12,280 nucleotides of DNA from an uncultured Treponema sp. Its GTDB lineage: Bacteria; Spirochaetota; Spirochaetia; Treponematales; Treponemataceae. The DNA is taken from positions 1 to 12,280 of the forward strand of contig CAMOEE010000060.1 of assembly GCA_946611835.1 (NCBI GenBank), in the 5' to 3' direction. The translations under genes were made by a program, and so were the position numbers. Within the stretch, counting starts at the first letter, position 1. Every line of letters begins with the position of its first letter. The notes beneath the pieces were generated by a model. That model was not told the DNA's origin. It worked only from the letters and a program-made list of their open reading frames with translations, and searched no databases. Of the stretch, positions 6,498-12,280 are shown piece after piece.

Positions 6498-7688
6498 ATG
6501 GCAGAAATAAAAGTTCCTTTTTTCAGGCCCTCTTTCTCAGACGAGGAAAAACAGGCTGTCTGTGAGGTCATTGATTCACTCTGGCTTACAACAGGCAAAG
6601 TCACTCATGATTTTGAGGAAGAATTCGCCTCTTATGTCGGCTCAATGCATGCCCTGGCCGTTAATTCAAACACCAGCGGAATGATTCTTGCTATGGAAGC
6701 CTCTGGTGTGAGAGAGGGAAAAGCCGTAATCACAACGCCCTACACATTCGTCTCAACGGCAGCAAGCGCAGTTCACCTGGGCGGTGATGTTTATTTTGCG
6801 GACACCGAGAAGGACTCTTATTCCATCGACCCAGATAAAATCGAGGAAATCCTTAAAAAAGACACAGAGCATAAAGTTTGCGCAATTGTACCGGTTCATA
6901 TCGCCGGAAATTTGTGCGACATGCAGAGAATCAACGCCCTTGCAAAAAAATACTCCACGACAGAGAACAAAATCTATGTGATTGAGGATGCGGCCCATTC
7001 CTTCCCCTGCCCCACTCAGCACGGCTATGCGGGAACTTTGGGCGACATCGGCGTATTCTCATTTTATGCCACAAAAACAATGACGACGGGCGAAGGCGGC
7101 ATGATCGTCACGAACAACGATGCCCTGGCAAAGAGAATGGCCCAGATGCGTCTTCACGGAATGAACAGGGATGCCTGGGACAGGTACACAAATCCAAAGG
7201 CAAGCTGGGAATACGACATCATCGCTCCGGGCTTCAAGTCTAACCTGCCTGATATTCTGAGCGCAATCGGGCGAGTCCAGCTCAAAAAGGCAAAATCTTT
7301 CGACGAAAAACGCAAGGAAATCGTTGCCATTTACAACGAGGCCTTCAGGGATTTGGATTATGTGACCCTTCCCCCGGACGGAGAAGGAAATTCATGGCAC
7401 CTTTATCTTCTTCAGATAAAACCTGAACAACTTGACTGTGACAGGAATACTTTCGCAAAGGAACTTCAGGAACTTGGCATCGGTATCTCAATGCACTTCA
7501 TCGCAATCTTCCATTTTTCTTACTGGCAGCAAAAATACCCGGATTTCAGGGCAGAGAATTTTCCGAATGCGGAACGGCATACACAAAACACAATTACCCT
7601 TCCGCTCTACCCGGATATGGGCGAGGAAAAGGCAAAGCTCGTAATCGATGCGGTCAAAGCCGTCGGAGAAAAGCATCATGTGCGCTAA
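6498..7688 (+). CDS. DegT/DnrJ/EryC1/StrS-family PLP sugar aminotransferase
   Basis: Transfers an amino group, usually from glutamate, to a keto-sugar nucleotide. The 396 residues are normal for the family. The fold landmarks are present: NSNTSGMILAMEA (56-68) for cofactor phosphate binding, PYTFVSTA (81-88), the PLP-ring Asp164 in IEDAAHS, and the Schiff-base Lys193 in FSFYATKTMTTGEGG. The conserved SNLPDILSAIGRVQL block (248-262) and a C-terminal GIGISMHF segment fit sugar aminotransferases of the PglE/ArnB type. It starts 33 bp after the dehydratase gene, with GGGGA at 6489-6493. Adjacent dehydratase and aminotransferase genes typically make a UDP-4-amino-4,6-dideoxy-GlcNAc-like sugar for a glycan or for protein glycosylation. 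The acetyltransferase and glycosyltransferases are not in this window. The 3' end overlaps the next gene by 11 bp. Confidence 0.9.
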   Translation: MAEIKVPFFRPSFSDEEKQAVCEVIDSLWLTTGKVTHDFEEEFASYVGSMHALAVNSNTSGMILAMEASGVREGKAVITTPYTFVSTAASAVHLGGDVYFADTEKDSYSIDPDKIEEILKKDTEHKVCAIVPVHIAGNLCDMQRINALAKKYSTTENKIYVIEDAAHSFPCPTQHGYAGTLGDIGVFSFYATKTMTTGEGGMIVTNNDALAKRMAQMRLHGMNRDAWDRYTNPKASWEYDIIAPGFKSNLPDILSAIGRVQLKKAKSFDEKRKEIVAIYNEAFRDLDYVTLPPDGEGNSWHLYLLQIKPEQLDCDRNTFAKELQELGIGISMHFIAIFHFSYWQQKYPDFRAENFPNAERHTQNTITLPLYPDMGEEKAKLVIDAVKAVGEKHHVR

Positions 7689-9888
7689 AAGAAAAACTGC
7701 CGAAAAAAAGAAAGTCCTCTACTCCGATGAATTTTACAGCGACATCAGCGCAAACGAAATGCTCCACGCCATTATCGTCAGAAGCCCCTTTTCTTACGGG
7801 CGAATCATATCGATAGAACTGGAGCCAAACACAAAACTTCCAGAAGGATATCATCTTTTTACATTCAAGGATGTGCCGAAAGACAACAAAATTGACATTC
7901 TTGGAACTCAAATTCCTGTTTTCTGTGCCGGAGAAATCGAATACAAGGGACAGTGCGTGGCCCTTCTCGCCGGTGAGGACAAGGAAGTTCTCAGCGAGCT
8001 GAAAGAAAAGATACGGATTACTCTCGACAAATCGACTTTTGAGGAAGCTGAGTCTCATTTTTCAGTCAGCCACAATAAGCTTCTGGTATCCCCGAAAGAC
8101 GGTGAGACTATCGAGCCTGGCCTTACATCAAGAGCCGCTCCATTTGACGATTTTTTTGAGCAAAATGAGATAATCGCAAAACGAAAAATAATCACCGGCG
8201 ACACAAAAGCTATTTTTGAAGATAAAGAAAAAGCTGCTTTCATAGTCGAAGGAAAATGGGAACAGAAAATCTCCCTTCCATCTGATAAGGAAACTGAGGG
8301 CGTATTCTGCTGCATGAAGGCCGGGAACCTGCATATCTTTACGCCGGGGCGCTGGATAAGCCAGATCAGGCAGACGGTAGCCTCGCTTACAGGATTTCCA
8401 CAGGAAAAAATCATAATCACAAGAACGAAAAACACATCTTTGGCTCAGGTCAACTTGTGGCAGAAGGGAATCATAGCGGCACAGGCAGCTCTTGCAGTCA
8501 TCAAAACAGGAAAAGCTGTCCGGCTCTCCCTTTCACGCAAGGAGCAGGAAGAAATAATTGAATTCTCGCCGGATATAAAAATCTCGCACAAGACAGCCCT
8601 TGACCAGAACGGCACAATAACGGCGATGGATGTAGCGATTGACTTTGACTCAGGCGCATACAATCCCTTTGCATCAGATATCCTTGACCTCTTGTGCATT
8701 GCCGCCTGCGGAGTCTACAACTGCAAGAATGTCAGCATAAGGGCCAGGGCATACAAAAGCCACAATCCGCCGGCAAGTCCAAAAATCGGCACGATTGACT
8801 CCTACGCTTTCTTTGCGGTCGAAAATCAGATTCAAAAAATCTCGGGAGAGACAGGATTCTCCCCGGTGGACATAAGGCAGATGAACAAGGCCGGTGGTCT
8901 CCAGAAGTCAACGAAACCCTACACATTCTACTTCGGCCGCTCAAGCGATGCGATAAACGCAGTCGCAATCAGGAGCGACTTCAAGCGCAAATACACGGTC
9001 TCCCGCCTCGATGACAGAAGCCTTGGAGAAGACCAGAGCTCATTTGCCCCGAGGATGAGGGGGCTGGGACTTTCATGTGCTTTTGAGGGAGCAGGTCACA
9101 TTTCAAGGAGCTTCGGAAAATCAAATATCTATATGCAGGTCACTGTAACCGAGGACAAGAAGCTGCTAGTCCATGCGATTCCTTCAAGCAACGCAATCCG
9201 CGAGAACTGGATAAAAATAATCACTGACAATATCGAAATCGAAAAGAAGGCCATAATTTTTGATGCAGATGAAAGTGAGGCGGCAAACAAAAAATCCCAG
9301 TTTCCGATCACGATTCCGGATGATTTTATCGGGAATTCCAGTATCAGGACAATTCTTCTGCAAAAATGCATGGACTCCCTCAAACGGCGAAAGTGGGATG
9401 AGGCTCCTTTTACCATTAAAAAAACTCTTTACACACAGCGAAAGAAAATCTGGGATCAGGAAGAATTCTCGGGGACACCCTACTACAACACGGCATTCGG
9501 AACATGCACGGTGGAACTTGAAATCGATCCATGCACGCTCCGGGAAAATCTCATCAGGATTTGCGTTATAATCGACGGCGGGAAAATCTTAAATCCAAAG
9601 GCCGCTGAAAATGCCGTTAACTGCTCGATTCAGTCCTGCCTTGACTCCCTCGTTACAGGAGACAGGCTGAGCTGCAAAAAAATCAGCGTACAGTTCATGC
9701 AGTCCGAGGATGAGCCAAAGCAAATCGGAAACTTGGTCTATTCACTTCTTCCGGCGGCTTACACGGCGGCTCTCTCACAGGCACTGACGGTTCAGGTTTC
9801 AAGCCTTCCGCTCAAGACCGACACCTTGTACTGGCTTAGCCGGACAAATGAAAATACCAGGAAAACTGAAAGCGAGGAAGTAAAATGA
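7678..9888 (+). CDS. Xanthine dehydrogenase-family large subunit with degenerate Moco site
   Basis: Homolog of the molybdopterin-binding subunit of xanthine dehydrogenase/aldehyde oxidase, 736 residues. The N-terminal a/b-hammerhead segment is clear (YSDISANEMLHAIIVRSPFS, 20-39), and the C-terminal block aligns to the family (VELEIDPCTL, IIDGGKILNP, then LLPAAYTAALSQA). Yet the cofactor and catalytic motifs look lost. The GGGFGGK loop aligns to about 256-262 with no glycines. FRGFG reads KIGTI (369-373). The GQG loop falls in SSNAIREN (503-510). The catalytic GxGE aligns with QIGN, making the Glu an Asn (685). A normal enzyme reaction is therefore doubtful, although the frame is open and the length near normal. 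I chose ATG at 7678 because GGAG (7665-7668) lies 9 bases upstream; ATG at 7648 lacks such a site. It overlaps the 2Fe-2S gene by 4 bp (ATGA). Confidence 0.82.
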   Translation: MCAKRKTAEKKKVLYSDEFYSDISANEMLHAIIVRSPFSYGRIISIELEPNTKLPEGYHLFTFKDVPKDNKIDILGTQIPVFCAGEIEYKGQCVALLAGEDKEVLSELKEKIRITLDKSTFEEAESHFSVSHNKLLVSPKDGETIEPGLTSRAAPFDDFFEQNEIIAKRKIITGDTKAIFEDKEKAAFIVEGKWEQKISLPSDKETEGVFCCMKAGNLHIFTPGRWISQIRQTVASLTGFPQEKIIITRTKNTSLAQVNLWQKGIIAAQAALAVIKTGKAVRLSLSRKEQEEIIEFSPDIKISHKTALDQNGTITAMDVAIDFDSGAYNPFASDILDLLCIAACGVYNCKNVSIRARAYKSHNPPASPKIGTIDSYAFFAVENQIQKISGETGFSPVDIRQMNKAGGLQKSTKPYTFYFGRSSDAINAVAIRSDFKRKYTVSRLDDRSLGEDQSSFAPRMRGLGLSCAFEGAGHISRSFGKSNIYMQVTVTEDKKLLVHAIPSSNAIRENWIKIITDNIEIEKKAIIFDADESEAANKKSQFPITIPDDFIGNSSIRTILLQKCMDSLKRRKWDEAPFTIKKTLYTQRKKIWDQEEFSGTPYYNTAFGTCTVELEIDPCTLRENLIRICVIIDGGKILNPKAAENAVNCSIQSCLDSLVTGDRLSCKKISVQFMQSEDEPKQIGNLVYSLLPAAYTAALSQALTVQVSSLPLKTDTLYWLSRTNENTRKTESEEVK

Positions 9889-10373
9889 AAATTCCGGTGC
9901 TTCTGAACAGCGAAAAAATGATTCTTGATGCAAAACCAACCGAATCACTGAGGGATGTGCTTCGCCGAATCGGCCTTCTCTCGGTAAAAGAAGGATGCGG
10001 AAAAGGAAGGTGCGGTTCCTGTACGGTTCTGCTCGATGACAAGCCAGTTCCATCCTGCCTGATTCCAGTCGGAATTTTAAGGAATGCGACAATCGAAACT
10101 CTGGAATTCTTCATTCTCACAAAAGATGCCGAGGACATCATCTCTGGTTTCAAACAGGCCGGAGTCAATATGTGCGGTTTCTGCAACAGTGCAAGGATTT
10201 TCTCAACCTATGCCCTCCTCAAAAAAGTCTACCGCCCGTCAAACGAAGACCTTGAAAAGCTTGCGGACAGCGTGTCATGCAACTGCACGGACAGAAAAAC
10301 TTTTATGAACGGCGTAATGTATGCTACCGCCACCAGACACGAACGGGAAGGAAGAAAGAATGGCATCCTCTAA
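9885..10373 (+). CDS. Xanthine dehydrogenase-family 2Fe-2S subunit
   Basis: Small electron-transfer subunit carrying two [2Fe-2S] clusters, 162 residues, normal size. The plant-ferredoxin-type cluster has Cys38, Cys43, Cys46 and Cys58 (GCGKGRCGSC plus a downstream Cys). The second, helical cluster has Cys97, Cys100, Cys132 and Cys134 (MCGFC and SCNC). All eight ligands are kept. Unusual points are around the second cluster: the family's QCGFCTPG reads MCGFCNSA, losing the Gln that contacts the molybdopterin cofactor, and NCRCTGY reads SCNCTDR. The subunit therefore seems able to carry electrons while its contact with a Moco site is altered, matching the degenerate large subunit. The start is set by the ATGA overlap with the upstream stop and by GAGGAAG at 9874-9880. 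Confidence 0.88.
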   Translation: MKIPVLLNSEKMILDAKPTESLRDVLRRIGLLSVKEGCGKGRCGSCTVLLDDKPVPSCLIPVGILRNATIETLEFFILTKDAEDIISGFKQAGVNMCGFCNSARIFSTYALLKKVYRPSNEDLEKLADSVSCNCTDRKTFMNGVMYATATRHEREGRKNGIL

Positions 10374-11169
10374 GACTATTTTCTATGCAAAGAATCTCGC
10401 CGATGTTTTCTATCAGCTAAAAACGATTTCGGAGCTTAGCATTGTCGCCGGCTGCTCAAGTTTTGCCGAAAAGGAATTACCGGAGAAAACGCTTTCGGTG
10501 CGGGATATACCGGAACTCAAGATAATCGACAAGCACGAGAGATACATTGACTTTGGTTCGGCCGTCACGCTCTCAGAAATTGAAGACCTGGGGGAGGCAA
10601 ACCTTCCTGCGACTATGTACGAGGCAATCACAACTATAGCCACGCCTAATGTAAGGAACATTGCCACAATCGGCGGGAATATCTGCCTCAAAGATTTTTA
10701 CGGAACGATTTTCGCTTCCCTGCTTGCTCTGGACGCAAGGCTGGAATTCCAGAATTCAGAGGAGGCTGTTTTCAAAAATCTCACAAGATTCGACAAGATT
10801 CCAAAAGAAACGCTGCTTACCCGAATAAGGCTTCCGATTGAAGAATGGGAAATGGTGATTTTCAGGAGAGTCGGGCCGCAAAACATGCTGAACGAGCTTT
10901 CAGCTTCTTTTGTATTTCTGGCGAACTCACTGAAAAATCAAGTTTCGGACTTGAGGATTGCTTTCGCAGGCTCCTTTAAATTCCGGGACATTGAGCTGGA
11001 GAACAAGCTGATTGGCGCTCATCTTCCCCTTTCGGAAGCGACAATCTCGTCCTTTTTGTCGGATGCCCAGTCTTCTTTTGACAAAACCACTAACGAAGAA
11101 AAAATCAATCCTATCCTGAGGCAGCAGTTCTGTAATCTCCTCAAATATTCACTTGAGCAGCTTACTTAA
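10360..11169 (+). CDS. Xanthine dehydrogenase-family FAD-binding subunit
   Basis: Medium subunit that would pass electrons between FAD and the iron-sulfur clusters, 269 residues. The second FAD motif is well kept: TPNVRNIATIGGN (95-107) followed by SLLALDARLEF (120-130). The first FAD motif is weakened: the family's AGGT reads AGCS (30-33), and the later IGA reads FGS. The Asp usually found shortly after GGN is not evident. A CO-dehydrogenase-flavoprotein C-terminal-like domain follows (about 165-265). FAD binding is likely but not certain. The ATG at 10360 is preferred because GGAAG at 10350-10354 lies 5 bases upstream; an in-frame ATG at 10321 would extend it into the preceding gene by 13 residues. 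It overlaps the 2Fe-2S gene by 14 bp. The stop overlaps the convergent queA stop region, with no terminator visible. Confidence 0.83.
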   Translation: MASSKTIFYAKNLADVFYQLKTISELSIVAGCSSFAEKELPEKTLSVRDIPELKIIDKHERYIDFGSAVTLSEIEDLGEANLPATMYEAITTIATPNVRNIATIGGNICLKDFYGTIFASLLALDARLEFQNSEEAVFKNLTRFDKIPKETLLTRIRLPIEEWEMVIFRRVGPQNMLNELSASFVFLANSLKNQVSDLRIAFAGSFKFRDIELENKLIGAHLPLSEATISSFLSDAQSSFDKTTNEEKINPILRQQFCNLLKYSLEQLT

Positions 11170-12217
11170 TCAGCATACAGTCACCGTAAGAGAAGAAGTG
11201 ATATTTTTCTTCTACGGCCTTCTGGTAGGCGTTAAGGATGTGCTCCCGACCGGCAAAGGCTGAGACCAGCATAATCAAAGTGCTCTCAGGCGTGTGGAAA
11301 TTCGTGAACATCTGGTTGACGCACTTGAATTTGTAGCCCGGGTACATGAATATGTGGGTGGCGGAAGAGCCGCCTTTTACGAAACCATTTTCATCACTGG
11401 CACTTTCGAGGGTGCGGACACTGGTGGTTCCTACGGCCAGAATCGGCCTACCTTCTTTTTTTGCCTGATTGATTTTTTCTGCGACATCAAAAGGAATCGT
11501 GTAGACTTCCTCGTGCATTTTATGGTCTTCGATGTTCTCCGTTCGGACAGGCAAGAAAGTGCCTAAGCCAACATGCAATGTAACGAAAACCCGCTCAATT
11601 CCCTTTTCGTCCAGGCGGCGGAACATATCCTCTGTAAAATGAAGGCCGGCCGTCGGACAGGCAGAAGAGCCTGTTTCTTTTGCGTAGACAGTCTGATAGC
11701 GCTCGCTGTCTGTGTCATCGTCCTCGCGGCGGATATATGGAGGCAGGGGAATGTGACCGTTCCTGCCAAACCAGTCGTCATCAAGGCGGCTTTCAAACTG
11801 AATGGTGCGGAATTCGCTTCCTTTGTCATTTTCGTGCTCGATTATTGTTCCGACTGAGCCGTCAGGAAAGCGGAACTTATTTCCGGCCTTTACTTTTTTT
11901 GCCCCCTTTACCATCGTGTGCCAGAGATTCCCCTGGGGAGTCATCTGATTGAGGAACATAAACTCCTGCTCCCGCCCTCCCTGCTCAGCTTTTTCGGAAA
12001 TCTTGATTCCGTAGCAGCGGGAACGGCGGACCTTGGAATTGTTGAATACCATGAGAGTGTCGGGGGAAATAAGCTCGGGCAAATCGTCCATTTTAAGGTG
12101 CTTTACCTCGCCGGTCTCCCTGTTCAAGAGCATGAGCCTGTCCTGCCCCCGGATTCCGGACGGTTTTTGTGCGATTAGTTCTTCGGGTAAGTCAAAGTAA
12201 AAGTCAGAAAGTTTCAT
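11162..12217 (-). CDS. queA: S-adenosylmethionine:tRNA ribosyltransferase-isomerase
   Basis: Penultimate step of queuosine synthesis in tRNA: transfers and isomerises the ribosyl part of S-adenosylmethionine onto 7-aminomethyl-7-deazaguanine at position 34, giving epoxyqueuosine. The 351 residues and motifs fit QueA end to end: DFYFDLPEELIAQ (5-17), MVFNNSKV (56-63), GHIPLPPYI (154-162), CPTAGLHFT (187-195), HVGLGTF (215-221), VGTTSVRTLES (262-272) and NFHTPESTLIMLVSAF (306-321). I chose the ATG at 12215-12217 because E. coli QueA begins at the same place and because the -10 of the likely promoter lies inside the longer frame that would start at 12244. No Shine-Dalgarno precedes this ATG. It converges on the FAD-subunit gene and appears functionally unrelated to it. 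Confidence 0.95.
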   Translation of the reverse strand: MKLSDFYFDLPEELIAQKPSGIRGQDRLMLLNRETGEVKHLKMDDLPELISPDTLMVFNNSKVRRSRCYGIKISEKAEQGGREQEFMFLNQMTPQGNLWHTMVKGAKKVKAGNKFRFPDGSVGTIIEHENDKGSEFRTIQFESRLDDDWFGRNGHIPLPPYIRREDDDTDSERYQTVYAKETGSSACPTAGLHFTEDMFRRLDEKGIERVFVTLHVGLGTFLPVRTENIEDHKMHEEVYTIPFDVAEKINQAKKEGRPILAVGTTSVRTLESASDENGFVKGGSSATHIFMYPGYKFKCVNQMFTNFHTPESTLIMLVSAFAGREHILNAYQKAVEEKYHFFSYGDCMLIK

Positions 12218-12227
12218 TATGTGGATT

Positions 12228-12256
12228 ATTATACGGTCAAACATTGAGTTTTACAA
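12228..12256 (-). promoter_or_regulatory. Promoter of queA, predicted nearly leaderless
   Basis: On the minus strand TTGTAA (-35, plus-strand 12251-12256), a 17-bp spacer, and a perfect TATAAT (12228-12233). Ten bases separate the -10 from the queA ATG, so the mRNA should start about 4 nt before it, leaving no room for a ribosome-binding site. A 5-bp inverted repeat (CATTG/CAATG) at 12242-12258 overlaps the -35. Confidence 0.6.
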
Positions 12257-12280
12257 TGAGTCAGTGAAGCAAAAACAAGC

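Noticed and set aside
7654..8435. Long minus-strand open frames inside the dehydrogenase large-subunit gene
   Set aside because: They lie opposite a gene with clear family similarity, have no recognisable domain or ribosome-binding site, and look like shadows of the coding strand.
7678..9888. Dehydrogenase large subunit as a pseudogene
   Set aside because: The frame is open over 736 codons, length is near normal, codon use looks like the neighbours, and it is tightly coupled to two subunit genes. Divergence fits better than decay.
11294..12178. Plus-strand open frames opposite queA
   Set aside because: QueA is unambiguous on the minus strand; the plus-strand products show no known features.
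12218..12244. Longer queA start at 12244
   Set aside because: The nine extra residues do not match QueA proteins and they overlap the -10 element of the predicted promoter.
1..12280. Mobile element, CRISPR, phage or defence system
   Set aside because: No transposase, integrase, terminal repeats, spaced direct repeats or nuclease-type defence genes were seen on either strand.

Overview
The window reads as chromosomal DNA of a spirochaete, most likely a Treponema. The reasons are lipoprotein signal peptides with loose lipoboxes (LFSC, LIAC, FASC), three expanded DctP-type lipoproteins, and the look of the S4 and QueA proteins. This is a judgement from protein character, not a database match. 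Genes are tightly packed. I see no phage, insertion sequence, CRISPR array, tRNA or rRNA.

Layout. (a) 1-207, minus: the start of rpsD (ribosomal protein S4), with its own promoter and a foldable 5' leader. (b) 208-443: divergent intergenic region. (c) 444-3600, plus: three tandem paralogous TRAP-type (DctP) solute-binding lipoproteins, each with its own candidate promoter, and no DctQ/DctM permease genes. (d) 3590-4978: a membrane diguanylate cyclase with a helical periplasmic sensor domain, overlapping the third binding-protein gene. (e) 4962-7688: a soluble (TM-less) nucleotide-sugar 4,6-dehydratase of the CapD/PglF type and a DegT-type PLP sugar aminotransferase. (f) 7678-11169: a three-gene xanthine-dehydrogenase-like complex in the order large (Moco-type), 2Fe-2S, FAD subunit. 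(g) 11162-12217, minus: queA, converging on the FAD-subunit gene with an 8-bp overlap of the coding ends.

From 2605 to 11169 the genes overlap by 4-17 bp, except one 33-bp gap, so they look like one transcription unit. A plausible reading is that the binding lipoproteins sense a small organic acid and pass occupancy to the cyclase. The cyclase sets c-di-GMP, while the dehydratase/aminotransferase pair makes a 4-amino-4,6-dideoxy sugar for a glycan or glycoprotein. How the dehydrogenase-like complex fits is unknown.

The most striking observation is that the large subunit of that complex is full length with an open frame, yet the family's Moco-binding and catalytic motifs appear substituted, including the catalytic Glu of the GxGE motif (Asn here). 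Its 2Fe-2S partner keeps all eight cluster cysteines but has lost the Gln that contacts Moco. A second theme is that a -10 element sits 7-10 bp before the start codon of the third binding-protein gene, queA and possibly the aminotransferase gene, which predicts leaderless or nearly leaderless mRNAs.
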